A DNA stretch of 13,665 bases, from the NCBI GenBank assembly GCA_023386635.1, contig JAEWJH010000121.1, positions 1 through 13,665 of the forward strand, given 5' to 3'. This stretch comes from Pseudomonadota bacterium. Its GTDB lineage: Bacteria > Pseudomonadota > Alphaproteobacteria > Rhizobiales > Xanthobacteraceae. Position numbers and translations under genes: made by a program. Numbering within the stretch: the first letter of the stretch is position 1; every line of letters begins with the position of its first letter. Below, piece after piece: positions 1-6,974 of this stretch. The notes under the pieces were generated by a model that worked only from the letters and a program-made list of their open reading frames with translations, had not been told where the DNA came from and did no database searches.

Positions 1-505
1 TGGCATCGTTGAGCACCTTGGCGACCGGCGCGAGGCAGTTGGTGGTGCAGGAGGCGTTCGACACGACCAGGTGATCCTTGGTCAGCTTGTCGTGGTTGAC
101 GCCGAAGACGACCGTGAGGTCGGCGCCGTCGGCCGGCGCGGAGACCAGAACGCGCTTGGCGCCGGCGGTGAGGTGGGCTGAGGCTTTGTCCTTCGACGTG
201 AAGATGCCGGTGCATTCCAGCGCGATGTCGACGCCGAGGTCCTTCCACGGCAGCTTGGACGGGTCGCGCTCGGCGCTGACCTTGATGACGCCGTTGCCGA
301 GGCTGATCGTGTCGCCCTTGACGGTGACTTCGCCCGGGAAGCGGCCGTGCACGCTGTCGAAGCGCAGCAGGTGCGCGTTGGTCTCGACCGGGCCGAGATC
401 GTTGATGCCGACGACCTCGATATCCTTGCGGCCGTTTTCGGCGATGGCGCGCAGGATGTTGCGGCCGATCCGGCCAAATCCGTTAATGGCGACGCGAACA
501 GTCAT
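1..505 (-). CDS. gap: Glyceraldehyde-3-phosphate dehydrogenase, N-terminal part (cut by window edge)
   Basis: Cytoplasmic enzyme that interconverts glyceraldehyde-3-phosphate and 1,3-bisphosphoglycerate using NAD(P), in glycolysis, gluconeogenesis and, where present, the Calvin cycle. The first 168 codons are visible; the family is usually about 335 residues. Translation from the ATG at 505 begins MTVRVAINGFGRIGRNILR, the Rossmann-fold nucleotide-binding start (GFGRIG at residues 9-14). The INDL segment at 34-37 contains Asp36, which in relatives binds the NAD ribose. The active-site signature ASCTTNC lies at 151-157, with the catalytic cysteine at 153. The ribosome-binding site is weak (GGGA about 8 bases upstream). 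The gene lies downstream of tkt on the same strand, 179 bases away, a common alphaproteobacterial order often continued by pgk and fba, which would lie beyond the left edge. Identity is certain; cofactor preference is not decided by this fragment. Confidence 0.97.
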   Translation of the reverse strand, partial: MTVRVAINGFGRIGRNILRAIAENGRKDIEVVGINDLGPVETNAHLLRFDSVHGRFPGEVTVKGDTISLGNGVIKVSAERDPSKLPWKDLGVDIALECTGIFTSKDKASAHLTAGAKRVLVSAPADGADLTVVFGVNHDKLTKDHLVVSNASCTTNCLAPVAKVLNDA

Positions 506-540
506 TTGTTTAATCCCAGCGTTGTCGAACCCATCCGTCA

Positions 541-651
541 TGACCGGGCATCAGTCTGTCGAAGACGGGCGTAAACGCCCTTATGCCTCGGCCATCCACG
601 TCCAGAAATGCAAGCGGGAAGACGTGGATCCCCGGCGCGAAGCCGGGCGTG
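541..651. repeat. REP-like palindrome pair between tkt and gap
   Basis: Two stem-loops occupy most of the tkt-gap spacer. The first has the core GGGCG-TAAA-CGCCC at 567-580, flanked by imperfectly complementary GACCGGGCAT (542-551) and ATGCCTCGGCC (583-593). The second is CCCGGC-GCGAA-GCCGGG at 631-647. CCACGTC (596-602) and GACGTGG (621-627) also form an inverted repeat, so the two units face each other as in a REP doublet. The wording (GTGGATCCCCGG, GCCGGGCGTGAC) resembles short palindromes I recall as common between genes of Bradyrhizobium-type genomes; that link is from memory. The structure may end tkt transcription or reduce read-through into gap, though neither stem is followed by a clear T tract on the minus strand. 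Confidence 0.7.
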
Positions 652-684
652 ACACCAAGAACGCGGTCTCGGCGCGTCTTGCTA

Positions 685-2718
685 TCACTTCTTCCCGAGC
701 TTGCTCAATGCGGCTTGTGTAACCGCCTCGGCAGTGATGCCGAAGTGCTTATAGAGCTCTTTATAGGGTGCGCTGGCGCCAAATCCAGTCATGCCGACGA
801 AGATGCCGTCGGAGCCGATAATGGCGTCCCAGCCCTGCCGGATGGCGGCTTCGATGCCGATCTTGACCGGCGCGTCGCCGATCACGGCGCGGCGGGCGGC
901 TTCCGGAGCCTCCGCCAGCAGCTCGAACGAGGGCACCGAGACCACCCGCGACGAAACGCCCCGCTCGTCGAGCAGCGCCTTGGCCTCCAGCGCCAGCGAC
1001 ACTTCCGAGCCGGTGGCGAAGAGCGAGACCTGAGCGGTTCCGGAGGCGGAAGCAATCTCATAGGCGCCGGCGGCGCAGCGGTTATCCGCGTCCACGGTCT
1101 TGCGGAACTGCGGCAGGTTCTGGCGGGTGAGGGCCAGAACGCTGGGGCGGTCGCGGTTTTCCAGAGCGAGCTGCCAGCATTCCAGGGTCTCCACCGCGTC
1201 GGCCGGACGGAACACCAGGAGGTTCGGGATGGCGCGCAGCGCGGCCAGGTGCTCCACCGGCTGATGGGTCGGGCCGTCCTCGCCCAGTCCGATCGAATCG
1301 TGGGTCATGACGTGGATCACCCGCTCGCCCATCAGCGCGGCGAGGCGGATCGAAGGCCGGCAGTAGTCGGAGAACACGAGGAACGTGCCGGAATAGGGGA
1401 TGATGCCGCCATGCAGCGCCATGCCGTTCATGGCCGCGGCCATGCCGTGCTCGCGGATGCCGTAGTTGATGAAGCGGCCGGAGAAGTCGGCGGCGTTGAT
1501 CGCCTTCATCGACTTGGTGCGGGTGTTGTTGGAGCCGGTGAGGTCGGCGGAGCCGCCGATCATCTCCGGCACCGCCGGCACCAGCGCTTCCAGCGCGAAT
1601 TCCGAGGATGCGCGGGTGGCGATGTCCTTCGGCGTCGCCGCCAGCGTTTCCTTGGTCTTGCGCACCGCCTCGGCGAGCGCCTGCGCCGGCAGGTCGCCGC
1701 GCATGCGGCGGTTGAATTCGTCGCGCTGGCCGGCATCGAGCGCCGCGAGCTTCTTCGACCACGCGGCGCGGGCGGACTGGCCGCGCTCCGCGACCTTGCG
1801 CCAGTCGCTGAGAATATCGGCCGGCACCTCGAACGGCGCGGCGGTCCAGTTCAGGTTCTTGCGCGTCGCGGCGATTTCCTCGGCGCCGAGCGGCGAGCCG
1901 TGCGCCTTCTCGCTGTTCGCCTTGTTGGGCGAGCCGAACGCGATTTGCGTCTTGCAGGCGATCATGGTCGGGCGATCACTTGTTTGCGCCCTGACGATTG
2001 CTGACGCGATCGCTTGCGGATCGTGGCCGTCGATGCGCTCCGCGCGCCAGCCCGAGGCTTCGAACCGCTTCACCTGATCGGTCGAATCCGACAGCGAGAT
2101 CTTGCCGTCGATGGAGATGCCGTTGTCGTCGAACAGCACGATCAGCTTGTTGAGCTTGAGATGGCCGGCGAGCGCGATCGCTTCCTGCGAGATGCCTTCC
2201 ATCAAGTCGCCGTCGGAGGCGAGCACATAGGTCTTGTGGTCGACGACGCTGTCGCCGAACACCGCGGCCATGTGACGCTCGGCGATGGCGAAGCCGACTG
2301 CGCTGGCGATGCCCTGGCCGAGCGGGCCGGTGGTCGTCTCGATGCCTTCGGTGACGAAGTTTTCCGGATGGCCCGGCGTGCGGCTGCCGAGCTGGCGGAA
2401 GCGCTTGATCTCGTCGATCGTCACCGACTTGTAGCCGGTGAGATAGAGCAGCGCGTAGAGCAGCATCGAGCCGTGGCCGGCCGAAAGGATGAAACGGTCG
2501 CGGTCCGGCCACTTCGGGTCGGCCGGGTCGATATTCAGGAATTGGCTGAACAGGACGGTCGCGATGTCGGCGGCGCCCATGGGCAGGCCGGGGTGGCCGG
2601 ATTTGGCCTGTTCCACGCCGTCCATCGCCAGGGCGCGGATCGCATTGGCCATCCGGTCATGCCGGGCGCGGTCCACGGACGGTTTCACGGCTGCGGCCGA
2701 CGAAGCTGATCCACTCAT
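685..2718 (-). CDS. tkt: Transketolase
   Basis: Thiamine-diphosphate enzyme that moves two-carbon units between sugar phosphates in the pentose phosphate pathway and, in autotrophs, the Calvin cycle; it works as a cytoplasmic dimer. The product is 677 residues, the normal bacterial length. Visible motifs are KSGHPGLPMGAA (39-50), the substrate/cofactor histidine in SAGHGSMLLY (His82), TTGPLGQG (129-136), the thiamine-diphosphate/metal motif SDGDLMEG with Asn199 downstream, GIREHGMA with the catalytic glutamate Glu423, and DSIGLGEDGPTHQPVEHL in the pyrimidine domain. The chosen ATG at 2718 gives MSGSASS; an ATG 31 codons upstream would add an atypical Arg-rich leader, and an internal ATG at MANAIRAL (residue 23) is a possible shorter start. 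Shine-Dalgarno match is weak (AAAG). The gene is transcribed toward gap. Confidence 0.97.
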   Translation of the reverse strand: MSGSASSAAAVKPSVDRARHDRMANAIRALAMDGVEQAKSGHPGLPMGAADIATVLFSQFLNIDPADPKWPDRDRFILSAGHGSMLLYALLYLTGYKSVTIDEIKRFRQLGSRTPGHPENFVTEGIETTTGPLGQGIASAVGFAIAERHMAAVFGDSVVDHKTYVLASDGDLMEGISQEAIALAGHLKLNKLIVLFDDNGISIDGKISLSDSTDQVKRFEASGWRAERIDGHDPQAIASAIVRAQTSDRPTMIACKTQIAFGSPNKANSEKAHGSPLGAEEIAATRKNLNWTAAPFEVPADILSDWRKVAERGQSARAAWSKKLAALDAGQRDEFNRRMRGDLPAQALAEAVRKTKETLAATPKDIATRASSEFALEALVPAVPEMIGGSADLTGSNNTRTKSMKAINAADFSGRFINYGIREHGMAAAMNGMALHGGIIPYSGTFLVFSDYCRPSIRLAALMGERVIHVMTHDSIGLGEDGPTHQPVEHLAALRAIPNLLVFRPADAVETLECWQLALENRDRPSVLALTRQNLPQFRKTVDADNRCAAGAYEIASASGTAQVSLFATGSEVSLALEAKALLDERGVSSRVVSVPSFELLAEAPEAARRAVIGDAPVKIGIEAAIRQGWDAIIGSDGIFVGMTGFGASAPYKELYKHFGITAEAVTQAALSKLGKK

Positions 2719-2750
2719 AGTAACTTTGGGCCCTGTTCTGAGGTGGCGGT

Positions 2751-2779
2751 GGATTAGCACGCAGGGGCCTTGAGTCCAA
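2751..2779 (-). promoter_or_regulatory. Candidate promoter of tkt
   Basis: Read on the minus strand, TTGGAC (2779-2774) is followed after 17 bases by TAATCC (2756-2751). This would start transcription around 2745, about 25 bases before the tkt ATG. Spacing is ideal but both boxes are imperfect, so this is only a suggestion from sequence. Confidence 0.3.
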
Positions 2780-2849
2780 CGCAGCCCGCGCCGCGCCGTC
2801 GCCCCATGCACAGGCGGGGTAAATAGCCGGGGCTAACGGACCGCCGCGG

Positions 2850-2878
2850 TTGACGCGGTGGTCGCACGGAACATAAGC
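2850..2878 (+). promoter_or_regulatory. Candidate sigma-70-type promoter of the DUF4164-zapA operon
   Basis: TTGACG at 2850-2855 is followed after 16 bases by CATAAG (2872-2877), or after 17 by ATAAGC. TTGACG is a common alphaproteobacterial -35 form. Transcription would start near 2884, leaving an untranslated leader of about 90 bases before the ATG at 2976. A second TTGACG at 2913-2918 lacks a convincing -10 box. Confidence 0.45.
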
Positions 2879-2975
2879 TTTCCAGCGTAAATACTTGCGG
2901 TTTCGTGGCTTTTTGACGATCCCAAGCGATAACGTCATCGTCCAGCCGGGGATCAAAGGGATCAAAAAAGGGACC

Positions 2976-3257
2976 ATGAGCGACGAAGGCACTCTCGATG
3001 CGGCGGTGAAGCGACTCGCGGCGGCGCTCGATGCGCTCGATGCGGCCGTGGAGCGGCATCGCGAAAGCGATCAGCGCCAGCATGGATTGGCGCAGCAGGT
3101 GCAGGCGCTCGCCGCCGATCGCTCGCGGCTTGCCGCCGCACTCGACGGCGAGGCTGCGCGCGGACAGTCGCTCGAAGCCACGCATCGCGACATCGCGCAA
3201 CGCATCGATACGGCGATGGAAACCATCCGCGCCGTGATCGAAGCCAATGACCGGTAA
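2976..3257 (+). CDS. DUF4164 small coiled-coil protein, probable ZapA partner
   Basis: A 93-residue protein from the ATG at 2976 (MSDEGTLDAAVKRLAAALDA). An upstream in-frame ATG at 2895 would add 27 residues unlike the rest. Almost the whole chain is predicted helix: leucine/alanine at heptad positions through LAAALDALDAAVERH, LAQQVQALAADRSRLAAALD and a final IDTAMETIRAVIEAN, with no membrane segment or cysteine. It matches my memory of the DUF4164 family of Rhizobiales. It lies 10 bases upstream of zapA and is surely co-transcribed with it. In Caulobacter a coiled-coil protein, ZauP, is encoded with zapA and works with it at the Z-ring. By position and build this protein is a good candidate for that role, but that is inference. 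Confidence 0.85.
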   Translation: MSDEGTLDAAVKRLAAALDALDAAVERHRESDQRQHGLAQQVQALAADRSRLAAALDGEAARGQSLEATHRDIAQRIDTAMETIRAVIEANDR

Positions 3258-3267
3258 GAGGCAGCCG

Positions 3268-3651
3268 ATGGCCCAGGTCAGTGTCAGCATCAACGGCCGG
3301 CAATTCCGCATCGCCTGCGACGACGGGCAGGAAGAGAGTCTGACCGCGCTCGCCACCGCGCTCGATCAGCGGATCGAGTCGATGCGCGGCTCGTTCGGCG
3401 AGATCGGCGATACGCGGCTGACGGTGATGGCGGCGCTTCAGGTCGCCGACGAGTTGCGCGACGCCGAGCAGCGCATCCGCCGTCTCGAGGAAGAAGTCAC
3501 GGCGATGCAGGATGCGCGCGTGCTGTCGACCGACCGCGCCCGGCAGGCGCAGGCGGCGGTGGTGCATGCCTTCAACTCCGCGGCGGAGCGGATCGAAAGC
3601 ATCACGAAGCGTCTCAATCAGACCGCCGCTGACGACGTGTCGATCGGATAG
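3268..3651 (+). CDS. zapA: Cell division protein ZapA
   Basis: Cytoplasmic protein that binds FtsZ and cross-links or bundles its protofilaments at the division site; members form dimers and tetramers. The 127-residue product starts MAQVSVSINGRQFRIACDDG, the ZapA beta-rich head, followed by QEESLTALATALDQRIESM and a long C-terminal coiled coil (VADELRDAEQRIRRLEEEV, then an Ala/Arg-rich helix). Length and layout fit alphaproteobacterial ZapA. The ATG at 3268 has a good Shine-Dalgarno, AAGAGG, 7 bases upstream. An ATG at 3247 inside the previous gene is less likely because it would put MTGKRQP before the family start. It stands second in a tight operon, 10 bases after the DUF4164 gene and 3 bases before the thioesterase gene. 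Confidence 0.93.
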   Translation: MAQVSVSINGRQFRIACDDGQEESLTALATALDQRIESMRGSFGEIGDTRLTVMAALQVADELRDAEQRIRRLEEEVTAMQDARVLSTDRARQAQAAVVHAFNSAAERIESITKRLNQTAADDVSIG

Positions 3652-3654
3652 GCG

Positions 3655-4095
3655 ATGGACCCGGCCGCCATCGAGAAGCGCGTTCGCGACAGTTTCGCCC
3701 GGCAGGCCTTCATGACGACCGTCGGGGCACGGATGGCGACCGTGCGCGCCGGCCATGTGGAAATCGAGCTGCCTTATGCGGTGGGCAACACGCAGCAGCA
3801 TGGGTTCATTCATGGCGGCCTGGTGGCGAGCATCGCCGATTCCGCCTGCGGCTATGCGGCGCTGACGACGATGCCGGAAGACGCCGCCGTGCTCACCGCC
3901 GAGTTCAAGATCAATCTGATGTCGCCGGCGAAGGGCGAACGGCTCCGCGCGGTCGGCCGCGTGGTGCGGCCGGGCCGCCGTCTGGTGATTTGTTCCGGCG
4001 ATGTGTTCGCCATCGACAAGGGGCAGGAGAAGCATGTGGCGCTGATCGTCGCCACCATGGCTGCCGTTCCGATGGCGGGCGATCTTCGCGATTGA
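3655..4095 (+). CDS. PaaI-family hotdog thioesterase
   Basis: A 146-residue single-domain hotdog-fold protein that probably hydrolyses acyl- or aryl-acyl-CoA in the cytoplasm; the substrate cannot be read from the sequence. The family signature is QHGFIHGGLVASIADSACGY (about residues 44-63), where HGG and the following Asp sit in the active-site helix of PaaI-like enzymes. The strands AVLTAEFKINLMSPAKGE and LRAVGRVVRPGRRLVICSGD complete the fold. It starts three bases after the zapA stop and so belongs to that operon. A role in division is not implied; in other alphaproteobacteria as I recall, zapA is followed directly by 6S RNA, so this gene looks like an extra cistron. Family is firm, function general. 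Confidence 0.9.
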   Translation: MDPAAIEKRVRDSFARQAFMTTVGARMATVRAGHVEIELPYAVGNTQQHGFIHGGLVASIADSACGYAALTTMPEDAAVLTAEFKINLMSPAKGERLRAVGRVVRPGRRLVICSGDVFAIDKGQEKHVALIVATMAAVPMAGDLRD

Positions 4096-4111
4096 CCGAC
4101 CAATTGATGGG

Positions 4112-4128
4112 GGATGCCGCTGGCATCC
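4112..4128 (+). terminator. Hairpin after the thioesterase gene
   Basis: GGATGCC and GGCATCC form a perfect 7-bp stem around the loop GCT, 16 bases after the thioesterase stop. No T tract follows, so it is at best a weak or Rho-assisted terminator, or a 3'-end stabiliser for the zapA operon message. It lies just upstream of the 6S RNA start. Confidence 0.35.
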
Positions 4129-4153
4129 GGCGCGTGCGAGGACTACATTGTCC

Positions 4154-4312
4154 TTGCGGAGCTGCGGGGTGCGTCAGGAGTTAACATTCCCCGGGGCCTT
4201 ACGATTCCTTAGGGAGCTGTCCCTGCCGGACCCGTGGGTTCGGACACATGGCGCCCACCTACTTCTGTAGGTTCCCGGGATCACGACTCCAACGGCTTTT
4301 GCGGCCCCGCAC
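4154..4312 (+). ncRNA. ssrS: 6S RNA (ends approximate)
   Basis: 6S RNA mimics an open promoter and binds sigma-70 RNA polymerase, lowering transcription in stationary phase. Two things support it. First, position: it lies between zapA and the 5-formyltetrahydrofolate cyclo-ligase gene, its conserved site in proteobacteria. Second, structure: a closing stem GCGGGG (4164-4169) / CCCCGC (4305-4310), then GGAGT (4177-4181) / ACTCC (4286-4290). A large unpaired centre with the side hairpin GGGAGCTGTCCC (4212-4223) follows, then an apical stem CCGG (4226-4229) / CCGG (4275-4278) capped by the hairpin CCTAC-TTCT-GTAGG (4258-4271). CTACAT at 4142-4147 could be a -10 box, placing the start near 4154 and giving about 160 bases, the usual size. 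The wording CCACCTACTTCTGTAGG agrees with my memory of rhizobial 6S RNAs. Exact ends are not determined. Confidence 0.78.
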
Positions 4313-4374
4313 TTTATTCTCGCCAATCCTTCGCGGCGCGCCATGCGCGCTGCCCCCACGATGACGGATTTGAT

Positions 4375-4962
4375 TTGATATTGCCGGACGTCACCGCGCA
4401 GAAGACCGCATTACGCAACGCCACGCTCGCCAAGCGTGATGCCATGCCGGCGCCGGAGCGCATGGCCGCGGCGGAAATTCTCGCCACGCGACCGCTGCCG
4501 GTCGCGGTGCCAAAAGGCGCCATCGTGTCCGGCTTTTTTCCGATGCGCTCCGAGATCAATCCGCTGCCGCTGATGCGCAAGCTCGCGGGCGAGGGTGCGC
4601 AGCTGGCGCTGCCGGTGATCGCCGGACGCGGCAAGCCGCTCACGCTGCGCGCTTGGTCGACCGGCGACGAACTCGCCTCCGGCCAATGGGGCATCCGCGA
4701 GCCCAAGCCCGACGCACCCGAAGTAACGCCCGACATCATGATCGTGCCGCTCGCCTGTTTCGACCGCGCCGGCCATCGCATCGGTTACGGCGCCGGTTAT
4801 TTCGATATGACGATCCATCGGGCGCGCAGCCTCAAGCCGGTGGTGACGCTCGGCGTCGCCTTCGCGCTGCAGGAAATCGACCGCGTGCCGGCGACCGAAC
4901 ACGATGAGCAACTCGACTTCGTGCTCACCGAGCGCGAGGTGATCGATTTCCGGAAGCGATAG
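4375..4962 (+). CDS. ygfA: 5-formyltetrahydrofolate cyclo-ligase
   Basis: ATP-dependent cytoplasmic enzyme that turns 5-formyltetrahydrofolate into 5,10-methenyltetrahydrofolate, salvaging this folate into the one-carbon pool. Motifs are LRNATLAKRDAM near the N-terminus, GFFPMRSEINPLPLM (substrate/phosphate region), WGIREPKPDAPEVTPDIMIVPL, and the nucleotide-binding HRIGYGAGYFDMTI, followed by VALQEIDRVPATEHD-like sequence (here FALQEIDRVPATEHDEQLD). The start is unusual because no ATG fits. TTG at 4375 has GACGGA 6 bases upstream (195 residues); TTG at 4381 would give 193. An in-frame ATG at 4234 lies inside the 6S RNA and would add about 47 unrelated residues. The gene follows the 6S RNA as in many proteobacteria and is 2 bases from the next gene. 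Confidence 0.93.
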   Translation: MILPDVTAQKTALRNATLAKRDAMPAPERMAAAEILATRPLPVAVPKGAIVSGFFPMRSEINPLPLMRKLAGEGAQLALPVIAGRGKPLTLRAWSTGDELASGQWGIREPKPDAPEVTPDIMIVPLACFDRAGHRIGYGAGYFDMTIHRARSLKPVVTLGVAFALQEIDRVPATEHDEQLDFVLTEREVIDFRKR

Positions 4963-4964
4963 AA

Positions 4965-5789
4965 ATGCGCATTCTCTTCATCGGTGATGTGGTTGGACGC
5001 AGCGGGCGTACGGTGGTGCTGGAGCGCCTGCCGGGGCTGATCCGCGACTGGGCGCTCGATCTCGTCGTCATCAACGGCGAGAACGCCGCCGGCGGCTTCG
5101 GCATCACCGAGACGATCTATAACGAGTTCATCGACGCCGGCGCGGATGCGGTCACGCTCGGCAACCACGCCTGGGATCAGCGTGAGGCGCTGGTGTTCAT
5201 CGAGCGCGCGCCGCGTCTGATCCGTCCGATGAACTTCCCGGCCGGCACGCCCGGCCGCGGCGCCGCGCTGATCGACACCAAGAACGGCAAGCGTGCGCTG
5301 GTCATGAACGTGATGGGCCGCATCTACATGGACCCGCTCGACGATCCGTTCATCGCGGTGGATCGCGAGATCGCCGCTTGCCCGCTGCGCGACGCGGCCG
5401 ATGCCATCATCGTCGACGTGCATGCGGAAGCGACCAGCGAGAAGCAGTGCATGGGCTTTTTCGTCGACGGCCGCGCCAGCCTCGTGGTCGGTACGCATAC
5501 CCATGTGCCGACCGCGGATCACCGCATCCTGCCCGGCGGCACCGCCTATCAGTCCGACGTCGGCATGACCGGCGATTTCGATTCCTCGATCGGCATGGTG
5601 AAGGACCAGCCGCTGGAGCGGTTCATCCGCAAGATCCCGACAGGCAAGTTCGAGGCGGCCTCCGGTCCGGCGACGCTCTGCGGGCTGGCGGTAGAAACGG
5701 ACGACGCGACCGGCCTCGCCAAACAGGTGGCGCCGGTGCGGCTTGGCGGCATCCTCGATCAGGTGAAGCCGCCGTTCTGGGCGCCGTGA
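4965..5789 (+). CDS. ymdB: YmdB-like metallophosphoesterase (TIGR00282)
   Basis: A 274-residue cytoplasmic metallophosphoesterase. The Bacillus subtilis relative YmdB is a phosphodiesterase of 2',3'-cyclic mononucleotides that affects biofilm and motility choices; the role in alphaproteobacteria is not known to me. The expected dinuclear metal ligands are present: Asp8 in FIGDVVGR, Glu39-Asn40 in INGENAAGG, Asn67-His68 in LGNHAWDQ, His153 in VDVHAEATSEK, and His178/His180 in VGTHTHVPTAD. YQSDVGMTGDFDSSIGM is the family's C-terminal signature. Length is normal. The ATG comes 2 bases after the cyclo-ligase stop, so the two genes are almost certainly one transcription unit, an arrangement I recall from related genomes. 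Confidence 0.92.
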   Translation: MRILFIGDVVGRSGRTVVLERLPGLIRDWALDLVVINGENAAGGFGITETIYNEFIDAGADAVTLGNHAWDQREALVFIERAPRLIRPMNFPAGTPGRGAALIDTKNGKRALVMNVMGRIYMDPLDDPFIAVDREIAACPLRDAADAIIVDVHAEATSEKQCMGFFVDGRASLVVGTHTHVPTADHRILPGGTAYQSDVGMTGDFDSSIGMVKDQPLERFIRKIPTGKFEAASGPATLCGLAVETDDATGLAKQVAPVRLGGILDQVKPPFWAP

Positions 5790-5888
5790 CATTACCGGCT
5801 GAATTTTATGCGCCGGTTCGCTCCGCCGTCTTGAGTTCGCCACGCGGCGCGCGCACTTTCCGCGATCATCGGCCTTTGGAGCCTTCCC

Positions 5889-6890
5889 ATGATCGCGTTC
5901 GACACGACATTTCGCTCGCTCGCATTCTCCCGCCGCAACCTGATCGCCGGCGGCGCGGCGCTGGCCGCGCTCGGCACGCTGCCGGCACCGGCGTTCGCCA
6001 AGGCGCCGCTCGTCAACACGCAGGCGCCGATGTTCTACCGCTTCAAGGTCGGAACCATCGAAGCCACCGTGATCTCCGACGGCCCGCTGGCGATGGGCGC
6101 GCCGAAGCCGGAATACTTCAAGGGCCTGTCGCTTGATGAGGTCAAGGCGCTGCTCACCGCCAACTATCTCGATCCCGACAATATCACGCTCGAGCAGAAT
6201 GCGCTGGTGATCAACACCGGCTCCAAGCTCGTCCTGTTCGATACCGGTATGGGCGGCACCAGGACGATGGGTCCGAACAGTGGCCGGCTGCTCGAGACCT
6301 TGCAGGCGGCCGGCATCCGCGCCGAGGACATCGACGCGGTGATCCTCACCCACGCGCATCCGGATCATTGCTGGGCGCTGATGGGCCATATCGGCGCGCC
6401 GAATTTTCCCAATGCGCAGATCTATATGGCCGAGGCCGACTTCAAATTCTGGACTGACGAGAGCAAGGCCAAGCATCCGGCGATTGGCGCGATGATCGGG
6501 CCGACCCGCGGCCAGCTTCTGCCGCTGAAGGACAGCATCACCTTCATCAAGGATGGCGCTGAGGTGATTCCTGGCGTGCAGGCCATGGCCGCGCCCGGCC
6601 ATACGGTCGGCCACACGGTCTATATGATCACCTCGGGCAGCGCCTCGCTCTGCGTCGCCGCAGACACCGCGCACCACTCCGTGCTGATGCTGGAAAAGCC
6701 GAAGATGGAGTTTGTCTTCGACACCGACGGCAAGCAGGCGGCGGCGACCCGGATCAGGGTCCTGGACATGCTGGCGGCGCAGCGGATTCCGCTGATCGCC
6801 TATCACTTCCCGTTCCCGGGGGTGGGGCATGTGGCCAAAGCCGGCGACGGCTACCGGTTCTATCCGGCGCCCATGCGAACGGCGCTCTGA
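5889..6890 (+). CDS. Exported metallo-beta-lactamase-fold hydrolase with Tat-type signal
   Basis: A 333-residue hydrolase. Residues 1-37 form a signal peptide: FSRRNLIAGG (twin arginines 15-16), a hydrophobic Ala/Leu-rich stretch, and a likely cleavage after APAFA before KAP. This suggests export of a folded, metal-loaded enzyme by the Tat route. The metal site is complete: THAHPDHCW (His155, His157, Asp159, His160), PGHTVGH (His238), AADTAHH (Asp259) and a late His306 in AYHFPFPGVGH. The fold resembles the methyl-parathion hydrolase / lactonase-like group; the substrate is unknown. The 99-base gap from the previous gene contains no clear promoter or terminator, and the Shine-Dalgarno (GGAG, 10 bases before ATG) is moderate. 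It is probably independent of its neighbours. Confidence 0.9.
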   Translation: MIAFDTTFRSLAFSRRNLIAGGAALAALGTLPAPAFAKAPLVNTQAPMFYRFKVGTIEATVISDGPLAMGAPKPEYFKGLSLDEVKALLTANYLDPDNITLEQNALVINTGSKLVLFDTGMGGTRTMGPNSGRLLETLQAAGIRAEDIDAVILTHAHPDHCWALMGHIGAPNFPNAQIYMAEADFKFWTDESKAKHPAIGAMIGPTRGQLLPLKDSITFIKDGAEVIPGVQAMAAPGHTVGHTVYMITSGSASLCVAADTAHHSVLMLEKPKMEFVFDTDGKQAAATRIRVLDMLAAQRIPLIAYHFPFPGVGHVAKAGDGYRFYPAPMRTAL

Positions 6891-6974
6891 CCCGCTGCGG
6901 GCTTTACAATTTCACCAAGACCCCTTTATCCAAGGCGCGGTTGAGACCTTTCCGAGGACCATTCCCGAGGATTC

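Noticed and set aside
583..2004. Plus-strand open frame opposite tkt
   Set aside because: It is a reflection of transketolase codon use; its Arg/Gly/His-rich product shows no family resemblance, while the minus strand encodes a complete transketolase.
2913..2941. Second TTGACG as promoter of the DUF4164-zapA operon
   Set aside because: No reasonable -10 box lies 16-18 bases downstream; the TTGACG at 2850 with CATAAG is better.
4797..6830. Very long open frame on the minus strand opposite ygfA, ymdB and the metallo-hydrolase gene
   Set aside because: Its product is rich in Arg, His, Gln and Gly with no recognisable domain, and it lies opposite three well-identified genes. Long antisense frames are expected in DNA this G+C-rich.
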